64,000 bases of DNA from Streptomyces fradiae. GTDB lineage: Bacteria > Actinomycetota > Actinomycetes > Streptomycetales > Streptomycetaceae. The notes beneath the pieces were generated by a model. The model saw nothing but the letters and a program-made list of their open reading frames with translations. It was not told the DNA's origin and made no database searches. This document shows, in pieces, positions 10,629 to 19,696 of this stretch. The stretch's first letter is position 1, and the number at the start of each line of letters is the position of its first letter. Location of the stretch: contig NZ_CP065958.1 in NCBI RefSeq assembly GCF_041270065.1, forward strand, positions 248,001 through 312,000, given 5' to 3'. The translations under genes were made by a program, and so were the position numbers.

Positions 10629-10658
10629 ATTGTGAGCGCTAACAGAGCAGTTACTCAA
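10629..10658 (-). promoter_or_regulatory. ABC-operon promoter with LacI-type operator O1
   Basis: On the minus strand a -35 TTGAGT (10658-10653) and a -10 CACAAT (10634-10629) are 18 bp apart. The operator TGTTAGCGCTCACA (10644-10631) fills the spacer and runs into the -10. Its halves are mirror images except at one position and match the CGCT-centred LacI-family consensus. Binding there would block polymerase. It lies about 150 bp upstream of the binding-protein start. Confidence 0.75.
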
Positions 10659-10862
10659 GGGCTCGTACGGCCGTTACCCGTTCTTGATGCGCAGGAGTGA
10701 GCCGGCGATGGGGCGTGAGGAGACCCAAGAAGTCCGGAGGAGCAGGCAGTTACCGACGCATCTTGACGCTCCAGGGCCCTGCGACCTGGGCCGGACCAGA
10801 GGGGCCCACTACCCACGGTCTCGTTAGGGGCAACGCGACACGGAGCGTCGACACTCGGAAAT

Positions 10863-10876
10863 TGTGAGCGTTAACA
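10863..10876 (-). promoter_or_regulatory. LacI-type operator O2
   Basis: TGTTAACGCTCACA on the minus strand closely matches O1 (one base differs). It begins 7 bp after the end of the esterase gene. Centre-to-centre distance to O1 is 232 bp, near 22 helical turns, so the two sites face the same side of the DNA. The 403-bp gap 10480-10882 has no plausible gene and seems devoted to this control. Confidence 0.75.
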
Positions 10877-10882
10877 CTAGCG

Positions 10883-11851
10883 TCAGGCGTACGACCGCAA
10901 CCAGCGCAGCTTGCCGGCCTCGTGGTACGGGCCGCCGCCCTCGTGGTCGTTGAAGTCGTAGACCTCGATGGCCTTGTCGGCGCCGCCCCAGGCGTTGAAC
11001 GCCGCGAAGACGGTCGACGGCGGGCAGGTCTGGTCCTCCAGCGCCGCCGAGAACAGCGCGGGCGCACGACCGCGGGCGGCGAAGTGGACGCCGTCGAAGT
11101 ACGACAGCGTGCGCAGGGCGTCCTCGGTACGGCCGCGGTGCGTCCTGAGGTAGAGGCCGACCTCGCGGTACGGGTGTCGGTCCGTCAGCATCGTGGCGCG
11201 GGGGAAGTCGCAGAGGAACGGCACGTCCGGCGCCACCGCCACCAGGTCCGGCACCAGACCGCCCACCGCGATGGTGATGCCGCCGCCCTGACTCCCGCCG
11301 AGCGCCACGGTCCGCGAGGCGTCCGTCAGCGAGTGCGAGCGGGCCGCCTCCACCGCACGTACGGCATCGGTGAACACACGCCGGTAGTAGTAGTTCTCCG
11401 GGGCGTCGATGCCCCGGGTCATGAAGCCGGGGTACGCCGGAGCGCTGCCCACCGGGTCTGCGGTGCCGCCACCGCCGCCCCAGCCGCTGCCCTGCCCCCG
11501 GGTGTCCATCACGAAGTGTGCCCGGCCGCTGGACGCCCACATCAGGTCCTCGTGGGGAAGACCGCGCCCACCGCCGTAACCCATGAACTCCACGACCAGC
11601 GGCACCGGTTCCTCGGTATCGGCCGGCAGCCGCAGCCAGCCCTTCACCGGGTGACCGCCGAACCCGGCGAACGTCACGTCGTACACCCGGACTGTCGACA
11701 GTCCCGCGTCGACCGGCTCGAAGCGGGCGTCCAGGTCGAACTCGCGTGCCTCCTGAAGCGTCTTGGCCCAGAAGGCATCGAAGTCCCCGGGGGCTGCCGA
11801 GTCGCTGTGATACTCGCGGAGTTCGTCGAGGGGGAGGTCGAAAAGGGCCAT
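10883..11851 (-). CDS. Acetyl xylan esterase / cephalosporin-C deacetylase, CE7
   Basis: Removes acetyl groups from xylo-oligosaccharides; CE7 enzymes are usually intracellular hexamers, and no signal peptide is visible here. 322 residues, the family length. The catalytic triad is readable: Ser187 in GGSQGG, Asp273 in LEDQTCPPS and His303 in NDHEGGG. The conserved RGQG (residues 118-121) and GY/WYYRR-like segments are present. It sits upstream of the ABC operon on the same strand, with no terminator visible in between. It may therefore feed into the operon or be regulated with it. Deacetylating imported oligosaccharides before further hydrolysis is the likely task. Confidence 0.93.
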   Translation of the reverse strand: MALFDLPLDELREYHSDSAAPGDFDAFWAKTLQEAREFDLDARFEPVDAGLSTVRVYDVTFAGFGGHPVKGWLRLPADTEEPVPLVVEFMGYGGGRGLPHEDLMWASSGRAHFVMDTRGQGSGWGGGGGTADPVGSAPAYPGFMTRGIDAPENYYYRRVFTDAVRAVEAARSHSLTDASRTVALGGSQGGGITIAVGGLVPDLVAVAPDVPFLCDFPRATMLTDRHPYREVGLYLRTHRGRTEDALRTLSYFDGVHFAARGRAPALFSAALEDQTCPPSTVFAAFNAWGGADKAIEVYDFNDHEGGGPYHEAGKLRWLRSYA

Positions 11852-12244
11852 GCTGAACCGCCTTCAGTAGGTGGTACGACCGATCACACCGTACGTGGGA
11901 ACGTGCACAGCCCACCAGAGTCTCCCGGATCGCCCCCGTTCACGCACGGCGTACCCCGTCCACTCGGACTCGGTGTCCGCTCCGTCCCGCTCGCGCTCGC
12001 GCTCGGTCTGCGGGGGGGGGTCGCTGTCCGCCGATCGGAGTCGGGGATACATGTCATCCATGCGGGCCACGCGGGTGATCGGGGGCCGACTTCGACGCCG
12101 TTGGCGCGGCGTTCGGTCATTCCGCTCGACGAGGCGAGACAGTGGACGGGATTTCCGGCCGGACCAACCCGGGGCTCTACCGACGTCGGCAGCCGGGCGT
12201 GGTCGGCCGTCCGACCGCCCACTCGTTCGTAAAGGGATGCATCG
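11852..12244. other. 393-bp divergent intergenic region
   Basis: It separates the CE7 esterase (minus) from the flavodoxin-fold gene (plus). I see no convincing gene, no CGCT-centred LacI operator and no strong promoter. It contains three tandem CGCTCG copies (11988-12005) and a run of nine G (12012-12020), both prone to slippage. It may be degraded sequence. Confidence 0.5.
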
Positions 12245-12961
12245 ATGACCGACGCCGGCTCGTCCTACCGTGATCTCCGCGCGCTGGTGATCAACTGCAC
12301 GCTCAAGCGGTCGCCGGAGCGCAGCCACACTCAGGGCCTGATCGACATCAGCACCGGCATCATGGAGCGACAGGGGGTCGAGGTCGAGGTGCTGCGGGCG
12401 GTGGATCTCGACCTCGCGACCGGTGTGTGGCCGGACATGACCGAGCACGGGTGGGAGACCGACGAGTGGCCCGCCATCTACTCGAAGGTCATGGCCGCGG
12501 ACATCCTCACCTTGGCCGGACCTGTGTGGCTGGGTGACAACTCCTCGGTCATGAAGAAGGTGATCGAGCGCCTGTACGCCTGCTCGTCGATCCTCAACGA
12601 TCGTGGCCAGTACGCATATTACGGGCGGGTCGGGGGTTGCCTGATCACCGGCAACGAGGACGGTGCCAAGCACTGCGCGATGAACGTCCTCTACAGCCTC
12701 CAGCACCTGGGGTACGTGATCCCGCCGCAGGCGGACGCCGGCTGGGTCGGCCCGGCCGGGCCGGGCCCCTCATACCTGGACGAGGGCTCGGGTGGCCCGG
12801 AAAACGACTTCACCAACCGCAACACCACCTTCATGACCTGGAACCAGCTCCACCTGGCCCGCATGCTCAAGGACGCCGGCGGCATCCCCGCCCACGGCAA
12901 CCAGCGCTCCGAATGGGACGCCGGCTGCCGCTTCGACTTCGAGAACCCCGAGCACCGCTGA
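12245..12961 (+). CDS. NAD(P)H-dependent FMN reductase-like flavodoxin-fold protein
   Basis: 238 residues. The N-terminal LRALVINCTLKRSPERSHT is the phosphate-binding loop of the NADPH-dependent FMN reductase/flavodoxin fold, and the middle AGPVWLGDNSSVMKKVIERL is typical of that family. It probably binds FMN and reduces flavins or quinones. The C-terminal region (about 170-238) is rich in Gly, Asn and Asp and is less familiar. The start ATG at 12245 has AAAGGGA eight bases upstream. It stands alone, convergent with the response regulator. No specific substrate can be assigned. Confidence 0.85.
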   Translation: MTDAGSSYRDLRALVINCTLKRSPERSHTQGLIDISTGIMERQGVEVEVLRAVDLDLATGVWPDMTEHGWETDEWPAIYSKVMAADILTLAGPVWLGDNSSVMKKVIERLYACSSILNDRGQYAYYGRVGGCLITGNEDGAKHCAMNVLYSLQHLGYVIPPQADAGWVGPAGPGPSYLDEGSGGPENDFTNRNTTFMTWNQLHLARMLKDAGGIPAHGNQRSEWDAGCRFDFENPEHR

Positions 12962-13033
12962 ACGGCCGGTTCTGAACGGTAGCCACGCTGGTCGTACTCG
13001 CCGAGCACGACGTGCCCCGCTCGCAGCGGGCGA

Positions 13034-13708
13034 TCAGGCGCTGTTGGGCCGGGTCAGGCCGAGGTCGTAGGCGAGGATCACGGCCTGGATCCGGTCCCTG
13101 GCGCCGACCTTGGCGAGGACCCGTCCGACGTGCTTCTTCACCGTGGACTCGGACAGCACGAGACGTTCGGCGATCTCGGTGTTGGTCCAGCCCTTGCCGA
13201 TGGCGATGAGGATCTCGCGCTCGCGGTCGGTGAGGGCACGGAGCCGGGGGTCGTCGTCGGCCGGCCGGCCGTGCGGGCGTGCCGGCAGCTGTCGGGCGTA
13301 GGTGTCGAGGAGGCGGCGGGTGAGGCTGGGGGCGATGACGGCGTCCCCGGCGGCGACCGCGCGGATACCGGCGAGGAGCTCCTCGGGGAGGGCGTCCTTG
13401 AGCAGGAATCCGCTGGCGCCCGCACGCAGGGCGGCGTGGGCGTACTCGTCCAGGTCGAAGGTGGTGAGGACCAGGACGCGGGAGCGGCCGCCGCCGGCGA
13501 CGATGCGGCGGGTGGCCTCGATGCCGTCCATGCCGGGCATGCGTACATCCATGAGCACCACGTCGGGGCGGAGTTCGGCGGCCTGGCGGACCGCTTCGGC
13601 GCCGTGGGCGGCCTCGCCGACGACTTCGGTGTCGGGGTTGCTGGCCAGGAGCATACGGAAGCCGAACCTCTGCAGCGGCTGGTCGTCGACGATGAGGACG
13701 GTCGTCAT
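13034..13708 (-). CDS. NarL/LuxR-family response regulator
   Basis: DNA-binding partner of the adjacent sensor kinase, 224 residues. The receiver domain covers residues 1-120 with the acidic pocket VDDQ (8-9), phosphoacceptor Asp54 in VLMDVRMPGMDG and the conserved Lys in FLLKDA. The LuxR HTH covers about 155-215 (LTDREREILIAIGKGWTNTE). The ATG start overlaps the kinase stop as ATGA, so the two are made together. It is the last gene of an ATPase-permease-kinase-regulator operon, an order in which the two-component system usually responds to the compound the exporter handles. Confidence 0.95.
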   Translation of the reverse strand: MTTVLIVDDQPLQRFGFRMLLASNPDTEVVGEAAHGAEAVRQAAELRPDVVLMDVRMPGMDGIEATRRIVAGGGRSRVLVLTTFDLDEYAHAALRAGASGFLLKDALPEELLAGIRAVAAGDAVIAPSLTRRLLDTYARQLPARPHGRPADDDPRLRALTDREREILIAIGKGWTNTEIAERLVLSESTVKKHVGRVLAKVGARDRIQAVILAYDLGLTRPNSA

Positions 13709-15051
13709 GACGCCTCTGCGGTTCGCGACAGGCGGGAGGCGGGGGCTACGGCGGTGTGGAGGACGGCGTGAACGCCCCAGCCGCCACCCGGGCGGGGGCC
13801 GGCTGTGACGGTTCCGCCGTACAGGGCGGCCCGTTCCCGCATGCCCGCGATGCCGTGTCCTTCCCCACTGGGACCGTCCGGCGGCCGGGGCGTGGGCCGC
13901 TGGAGGCCACCCGCGGGTCCGGTGTCGTCCAGGCGGATGTGGAGCTCGGCGTCGTCGGCCGTGATCGTGAGCCGGGCCCGGGTGTCGGTGCCGGCGTGTT
14001 TGAGGGTGTTGGTGAGCGCTTCCTGCGCGATCCGGTAGACGGTCAGCTGCACCCCCGCGTCGAGGGCGTCCGGCCGGCCGGCGCTGCGATACGTGACCTG
14101 GGGGCCGGCCGCGCGGACGCGTTCGCAGAGCGCGTCGAGGTCGGCGATACCGGGCTGGGGGCTGAGGTCGGCCGCCCCCTCCTCGTCGGCGGCGCCGTCG
14201 GCGTACTCGGTGTCCTCGCGCAGTACGGCGAGAGTGCGGCGCAGCTCGCCGAGGGCCTGGCGGCTGGTGCCGGCGATCAGCTGCAGGGCCTGCCTGCTCC
14301 ACTCGGGGGCGGTGGCGGCCGCGTGGGCGCCGCCGTCGGCGAGGGTGATGATGACGGAGAGGTTGTGGCCGACGATGTCGTGCATCTCCCGGGCGATGCG
14401 GGCGCGCTCCGCGGCGGTGGCGAGCCTGCTGCGCTGGTCGCGTTCGACCTCCAGGCGGGCCGCGCGGTCCTTGAGGCCCAGAAGGTAGGCCCAGCAGAGC
14501 CGGATGCCCAGGCCGGAGGCGACGGCGGCGGTCGCGGCGCTGCACAGGAAGAACAGCGCGACGAGCGGGGACAGCGGGATGGTCACGCGTACGGCCGCCA
14601 GCACGATGGCGGCGAGCACGGCCGCGCAGGCGAAGCCCAGGTGCTTCAGCCTGCCGTGCCTGGCCAGGCTGTAGAGGGCGATGAGCAGGGCGACGTTGCT
14701 GTGCAGCGAGATGTCCAGGGCCGTCTCCACCAGGTAGACGCCGAAGACGGCGGCGAAGGCCGCGGAGGGGGCTCTGCGGCGCCACAGCAGCGGCAGCATC
14801 AGCCCCAGCTGCAGGGCGACGATCCCGTACGGGGGGATGGCGGCCGTCCGGATCACCGACCCGTGGCTCCCGCCGACGAGCAGGTCGGGCAGGCCGAAGG
14901 TCAGCAGGGCGGCGAGCACCAGCGCGGTGTCGAGGAGCCATGGGCGCTGCCGGTCGGCGCGCCGCAGGCGGCGCCCGGCGTGGAGGAGCCGGGCGATCGG
15001 CGGGTGGCCCCACAGCGGGTCCTCGGGCGTCAGGGGTGTCACGGGTGTCAC
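13705..15051 (-). CDS. Sensor histidine kinase, HisKA_3 type
   Basis: Membrane sensor kinase of 448 residues. Four to five hydrophobic helices occupy residues about 40-185 with very short loops, so the sensing part is within the membrane. The dimerisation/phosphotransfer motif is ERARIAREMHDIVGHNLSV with His224 as phosphoacceptor. The HATPase_c domain follows, with DDTGPAGG and GHGIAGMRERAALYGG boxes. The start is GTG at 15051, with a GTG three codons later as alternative; the ribosome site is weak for both. It lies 79 bp after the ABC permease. Confidence 0.92.
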   Translation of the reverse strand: MTPVTPLTPEDPLWGHPPIARLLHAGRRLRRADRQRPWLLDTALVLAALLTFGLPDLLVGGSHGSVIRTAAIPPYGIVALQLGLMLPLLWRRRAPSAAFAAVFGVYLVETALDISLHSNVALLIALYSLARHGRLKHLGFACAAVLAAIVLAAVRVTIPLSPLVALFFLCSAATAAVASGLGIRLCWAYLLGLKDRAARLEVERDQRSRLATAAERARIAREMHDIVGHNLSVIITLADGGAHAAATAPEWSRQALQLIAGTSRQALGELRRTLAVLREDTEYADGAADEEGAADLSPQPGIADLDALCERVRAAGPQVTYRSAGRPDALDAGVQLTVYRIAQEALTNTLKHAGTDTRARLTITADDAELHIRLDDTGPAGGLQRPTPRPPDGPSGEGHGIAGMRERAALYGGTVTAGPRPGGGWGVHAVLHTAVAPASRLSRTAEAS

Positions 15052-15130
15052 CTGTCCAGTGTCGACGACGGTCGGGCGGGTGACGTCCCCGGTGTGCTCG
15101 GTCGCGTCACCCGCTCGCGCAAGGGGTTCG

Positions 15131-15982
15131 TCAGGCGTCGCCGCGCTTCAGCCGCCAGGCCGCGCCGGCCAGGGCGAGGAGGGTCCAGCCGGTGAGGACG
15201 GCGAGGCCGGCTCCGGGGGTGAGCGTGTCCGCGGCCTGCTTCAGGGCGAACATCGACTCGCCCGCGTTGCTCGGCAGGTACCGGCTGACGTCGCTCTCCC
15301 AGGAGCTGGGCAGCAGCGAGACGAGCCCGGGAACCAGCAGCAGGGCCGCGACGAGTACGGCGACGGCGCCGGCCGTCGAGCGCAGCAGCGCGCCGAGCGC
15401 CACACCGATGACGCCGACCATGCCCAGGTAGAGCCCGGCGGCGAGCAGGCTGCGCAGCACGCCGGCGTCGGACAGCGCGAGCTCTGCGGGGGTGCCGACG
15501 ATCATGTGGCCGCCGGTCTTGAAGGCCGCGAACACACCGGCCGTGCCGACGAGCAGGGCGACCACGCCGTGGACCGCGGCCTTGGACCACAGCACCGGCA
15601 GACGGCGCGGGACGGCCGCGAGCGTCGAGCGGATCGTGCCGGTGCCGTACTCCCCCGCGGTGACCAGGACGCCCAGAATTCCCAGGGCCAGCTGGGCGAA
15701 GCCGACTCCGAACAGTGCGAGGTCGACCGCGTTCGCCCTGCTGAGGTCCATGTGGCCGCCGGGCGGCCCCATGGTGCCGGCCGTGGCGGGCTCGTAGCGG
15801 GCCGCGGCGATCAGGCCGAAGCCCAGCAGGAAGAGCAGCGCCACGCCGAAGGTGATCCAGGTGGAGCGCAGCGACCAGAGCTTGGCCCACTCGGCGCGCA
15901 GCACCCGCGGCCCGGTCACCTTGCAGGTGGGACGCATCGCGTCCGGTCGCCCGGGGGTCCGGGTCTCGCTGATGACGCTCAT
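15131..15982 (-). CDS. ABC-2 type transporter permease
   Basis: Membrane subunit of an ABC exporter, 283 residues, about six helices. The cytoplasmic start VLRAEWAKLWSLRSTWITF is the hallmark of Streptomyces ABC-2 permeases that pair with a single small ATPase. The ATG (15982) overlaps the ATPase stop as ATGA. A later Met at residue 16 could be an alternative start, but the coupling favours the first. The exported compound is unknown. The downstream two-component system suggests a membrane-active or antibiotic-like signal. Confidence 0.9.
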   Translation of the reverse strand: MSVISETRTPGRPDAMRPTCKVTGPRVLRAEWAKLWSLRSTWITFGVALLFLLGFGLIAAARYEPATAGTMGPPGGHMDLSRANAVDLALFGVGFAQLALGILGVLVTAGEYGTGTIRSTLAAVPRRLPVLWSKAAVHGVVALLVGTAGVFAAFKTGGHMIVGTPAELALSDAGVLRSLLAAGLYLGMVGVIGVALGALLRSTAGAVAVLVAALLLVPGLVSLLPSSWESDVSRYLPSNAGESMFALKQAADTLTPGAGLAVLTGWTLLALAGAAWRLKRGDA

Positions 15983-16917
15983 GCCGCCCTCCCGGGGGTG
16001 TCGTCGTGGGTGGTGGAGCCGTGGTAGTCGACGGCGTCACGGGTCAGGTCCATGAACGCGTCCTCCAGGGAGACCTCGCGGGGAGTGAGTTCGAACAGGG
16101 CGATGCCGGCCTCGGCGGCCTTCGTCCCGATCGCCCGCGCCGGCACGCCGGTCACTTGCAGTTCCTCGGATCCGGCACGTCCGGTGATCTCGACTCCGGG
16201 CCCGGCCAGTACCTCCCGCAGCCGCGCCGGATCCGCGCTGACCACCTTCACCCGGTCGCCGCCGGCCCGCCGGACCAGGTCCGCGACGGTGGTGTCGGCA
16301 AGGAGCCGGCCCCGCCCGATGACGATCAGGTGGTCCGCGACCAGCGCCATCTCGCTCATCAGGTGCGAGGAGACGAAGACGGTACGGCCCTCGGCGGCGA
16401 GAGAGGTGAGGAGATTGCGGATCCACAGCACGCCCTCGGGGTCGAGGCCGTTGACGGGCTCGTCGAGCATCACCGTCGCCGGGTCGCCGAGGAGCGCCGC
16501 GGCGATCCCCAGACGCTGGCCCATGCCGAGGGAGAAGGCGCCCGCGCGCTTCCCGGCCACGGCTTGGAGACCGGTCAGCTCGATGACCTTGTCCACCCGG
16601 CGGCGCGGGATGCCGTGGGTGTGCGCCAGCGCCATCAGATGACCGACGGCGGTACGGCCCGGGTGGACCGACTTCGCCTCAAGGAGCGCGCCGATCTCCC
16701 GCAACGGCGCGGTGTGCTCCGCGTAGCGGCGGCCGTTGACCCGTACTGTGCCGCCGATGGGCGCGTCCAGGCCGATGATCATGCGCATGGTCGTGGACTT
16801 GCCCGCGCCGTTGGGGCCCAGGAAGCCGGTCACGGTGCCGGGCTTCACGGTGAAGTCGAGCCGGTCGACCGCCGTCTTCTCCCCGTACCGTTTCGTCAGC
16901 TGATGCGCTTCGATCAT
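15979..16917 (-). CDS. ABC transporter ATP-binding protein (drug-exporter type)
   Basis: Single-domain ATPase, 312 residues. Walker A GPNGAGKSTT (about residues 34-43), signature FSLGMGQRLGIAAALLG and Walker B ATVMLDEPVNGLDPEG are all intact. The C-terminal 90 residues are the DrrA-like extension found in exporters. It is the first gene of the four-gene exporter/two-component operon. The 217 bp upstream to the next gene have no obvious feature beyond presumably the promoter. Confidence 0.95.
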   Translation of the reverse strand: MIEAHQLTKRYGEKTAVDRLDFTVKPGTVTGFLGPNGAGKSTTMRMIIGLDAPIGGTVRVNGRRYAEHTAPLREIGALLEAKSVHPGRTAVGHLMALAHTHGIPRRRVDKVIELTGLQAVAGKRAGAFSLGMGQRLGIAAALLGDPATVMLDEPVNGLDPEGVLWIRNLLTSLAAEGRTVFVSSHLMSEMALVADHLIVIGRGRLLADTTVADLVRRAGGDRVKVVSADPARLREVLAGPGVEITGRAGSEELQVTGVPARAIGTKAAEAGIALFELTPREVSLEDAFMDLTRDAVDYHGSTTHDDTPGRAA

Positions 16918-17134
16918 CGAGTCCTCCCTCGCGTCCGCCGGCCCGACCCTCGCCGGCCCGCGTCACCGCTCACGCTAGGAGGACGCGACGCGCCGCCCGT
17001 GGTACCCGGGTGCCATCCTGAGCGGGCGGTGGTACCGCAGTACCCCTCTCCCGCTCCGCGTCGAAGACCACACGGGTGGCGACACGTGCCCCCGGCCGGA
17101 ACGCGCGCCAGTGGTCGGCGGGCGCCGCCCGCGC

Positions 17135-17665
17135 CTACGCGCCGCAGGTGCCGACCGGCCGGAGCGCCGCCACCTCTCCCAGTGGAATGTCCAGGGGCTG
17201 CCGAGTGTCCGCGACCTCCAGGCCCAGGGCGCCCCCGGCACTCGCCCGCAAGGTGCCGCACCAGGTGCCCGAGGCGGTGGAGACCTCGACCAGTGCCCCC
17301 GCCTTCGAGGGCCTTTCCTCGGGCCACCACGCCGTGCTGGCCGCGACGGCGACCAGGAGCACGGCGAGGAAGGTGAGACCGATGCCGAGGTGGAGCCGCC
17401 GCCCGGTCCGCACCCCGTCCGCGGTCGGCGGCGTATGCACCGGCCAGGCGATCCGCGCCACGAGGTACGTGGCCGCGCACGCGACACCGAGAGCGAGCAG
17501 CACCAGCACCCCGGCCACCGCCTCCACGGCGCGCGGGGCGCCCGATCCGCCCGTACCGCCGCTCTTGATCGCCCCGCACAGCCCGGCGAAGCCCAGCACG
17601 GCGAGCTGAAGGGTCAGCCACCCGCGCGCGGAGGTCTGCAGTCGGTCGCCCGTGTCGTCTGTCAT
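17135..17665 (-). CDS. Hypothetical four-helix-type membrane protein
   Basis: 176 residues starting MTDDTGDRLQTSARG. Hydrophobic segments at about 18-34, 48-68 and 92-112 are followed by a soluble C-terminal tail of about 60 residues with two Cys (STASGTWCG and PVGTCGA). The ATG at 17665 is chosen because the upstream extension is non-coding in codon use. The ribosome site GACGGG is weak. It is divergent from the LuxR regulator gene. I do not recognise a family. The extracytoplasmic tail with paired cysteines might form a small beta domain. Confidence 0.6.
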   Translation of the reverse strand: MTDDTGDRLQTSARGWLTLQLAVLGFAGLCGAIKSGGTGGSGAPRAVEAVAGVLVLLALGVACAATYLVARIAWPVHTPPTADGVRTGRRLHLGIGLTFLAVLLVAVAASTAWWPEERPSKAGALVEVSTASGTWCGTLRASAGGALGLEVADTRQPLDIPLGEVAALRPVGTCGA

Positions 17666-17897
17666 CCCGTCAGAATGGCGAACGCCGGAGCGAGTCGGCG
17701 CTGCACACGCGGGCAGGGGTCGCCCGTACGGCGGTTCGTACAGTGCCCGTATTTTGCGGGGAGCAAGAGTCCCGGATGTCAGGCATCCAGCCGCTCGGAC
17801 CGGTCGTGGTGATCGACTCGTGGCCGACGGCCGGCGCGCATGACGCAAGATCACCGCATACGCTGCCCAGGGGGACTCGCCGCCCACGGGAGCACTC

Positions 17898-19550
17898 ATG
17901 GCCACCGTTGATCCACGTACGCAGGGCCGCGAGGCGTACGAGCGGCTGGCGTGGCGGGACGCGTACGAGCACCTGTCGGCCGCCGACCGGCGGGACCCGC
18001 TGGAGGCGGCCGATCTCGACCGGATGGCGCGGGCGGCGTATCTGATCGGCGCCGTCGACGCGGCGGACGGGGCCTGGGAGCGGGCCCATCACGCGTTCCT
18101 GGACCGAGGCGACACGGCGGCGGCCGTGCGGTGCGCGTTCTGGATCGGACTCACGCTCGTCCTGCGCGGCGAGCACGCCCGCGGTGGCGGGTGGCTGGCT
18201 CGGGCGGGGCACCTCCTCGAGGGCGCGGCGCCGGACTGCGCGGAGCAGGGGTACCTGCGCGTTCCCGTGGCGTTGCGGGCGCTGGCCGGTGGCGATGCCG
18301 AGGGGGCACATCGCGCGTTCGTGGAGATCGCCGGGATCGCCGACCGGTTCGACGACGCCGATCTGCGGGCGTTCGGGAGGCTGGGCCAGGGTCAGGCCCT
18401 GATCGCCCAGGGCCGGACGGCACAGGGCGTGGCGGTGCTGGACGAGACGATGGTGGCGGTGGCCACGGGCGAGGTGTCGCCCATCGTCGCCGGAATCGTC
18501 TACTGCGCCGTGATCCTCGCCTGCCGCGGGATCTTCGACCTGGGTCGGGTACGGGAGTGGACGGCGGCCCTGAGCCGCTGGTGCGCCGCGCAGCAGGGCC
18601 TCAGGCCGTACCGGGGCCAGTGTCTGGTGCACCGTTCGGAGGTCATGCAGTTGCACGGCGAGTGGGCCGACGCCATGGAGGAGGTGCGGCAGGCGTGCGA
18701 GCACCTGTCCGATCCGCCCGGTGACCCGGTGACGGGCATGGCCTTGTACCAGCGTGCCGAGCTGTTCCGGCTGCGCGGAGAGTTCTCCCGGGCCGAGGGC
18801 TGCTACCGCGAGGCCGTCGCCTGGGGGCACTCGGCGCAGCCCGGCCTGGCGCTGCTCCGGCTGGCACAGGGCCGCCTGGACGACGCCGCCGCCGCGATCC
18901 GCCGGACGTTCGGGGAGACCGGCGTGACGGAGGAGCGGCCCAGGCTGCTGGCCGGCTACGTGGAGATCGAGCTCGCCGCCGGGGCCGTCGAGGAGGCTCA
19001 GCTCGCGGTGGACGAGCTCGGCAAGATCGCCGCCGGTTTCGACTCGCCGTACCTGCGGGCGGTGGTGGCGTACGCGCACGGCTCGGTGCTCCTCGCCGCG
19101 GGGGAGCCGGAGGCCGCGTGCGCCGCCCTGCGCCGTGCGTGGGTCGCCTGGCACGAGGTCGGCGCTCCGTACGAGACGGCACGCGCACGAGTGCAGCTCG
19201 CTCGGGCGTGCCGTCGGCTCGGCGACCACGACACGGCCGCGATGGAGCTGGAGGCCGCCCACCGGGTCTTCGAGCGGCTCGGCGCGGCACCGGCGCTGGA
19301 GGAGGCGCGGCAGCTCATGGACCGGGCGGGCCCGGCCTCGTACGCGTATCCCCGAGGCCTGACCCCGCGCGAGGTCGAGGTGCTCCGCCTGGTCGCGACC
19401 GGCGCGTCGAACCGCGAGATCGCGGACAGTCTCGTCATCAGCGACAAGACGGTCGCCCGGCACGTGAGCAACATGTTCAGCAAGCTGGGTGTCTCCTCGC
19501 GGGCCGCCGCCACCGCGTACGCCTACGAGCACGACCTCGTCCAGGGGTGA
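17898..19550 (+). CDS. LuxR-type regulator with TPR-like domain
   Basis: 550 residues. Residues about 20-460 are Ala-rich helical repeats resembling tetratricopeptides, without a Walker motif, so this is not a full-length LAL regulator. The C-terminal LuxR HTH covers about 482-545 ([20 protein letters not shown], then [15 protein letters not shown]). ATG at 17898 with ACGGGAG upstream. It is followed 146 bp later by the alpha/beta hydrolase and flavin oxidoreductase genes, whose homologues are often downstream of such regulators. Control of that pair is plausible but not shown by any site I can see. Confidence 0.88.
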   Translation: MATVDPRTQGREAYERLAWRDAYEHLSAADRRDPLEAADLDRMARAAYLIGAVDAADGAWERAHHAFLDRGDTAAAVRCAFWIGLTLVLRGEHARGGGWLARAGHLLEGAAPDCAEQGYLRVPVALRALAGGDAEGAHRAFVEIAGIADRFDDADLRAFGRLGQGQALIAQGRTAQGVAVLDETMVAVATGEVSPIVAGIVYCAVILACRGIFDLGRVREWTAALSRWCAAQQGLRPYRGQCLVHRSEVMQLHGEWADAMEEVRQACEHLSDPPGDPVTGMALYQRAELFRLRGEFSRAEGCYREAVAWGHSAQPGLALLRLAQGRLDDAAAAIRRTFGETGVTEERPRLLAGYVEIELAAGAVEEAQLAVDELGKIAAGFDSPYLRAVVAYAHGSVLLAAGEPEAACAALRRAWVAWHEVGAPYETARARVQLARACRRLGDHDTAAMELEAAHRVFERLGAAPALEEARQLMDRAGPASYAYPRGLTPREVEVLRLVATGASNREIADSLVISDKTVARHVSNMFSKLGVSSRAAATAYAYEHDLVQG

Positions 19551-19696
19551 GGCCACTACACAGGAATACCCACGCGGCGCGTGTCGGCCGAGTTGGTTGA
19601 TGTGCCCGATGCGGACACCGCCGCCGGAGACGGACTCTCTCCTTGGAAGCCTCGCAGGCCCCGCGGGCCTGGCGGGCACGGAGGAAGGAGGCCGTG

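Noticed and set aside
11988..12020. CGCTCG repeats and G9 run as a regulatory element
   Set aside because: Short, low-complexity, and no dyad or promoter associated; reported only as intergenic content.
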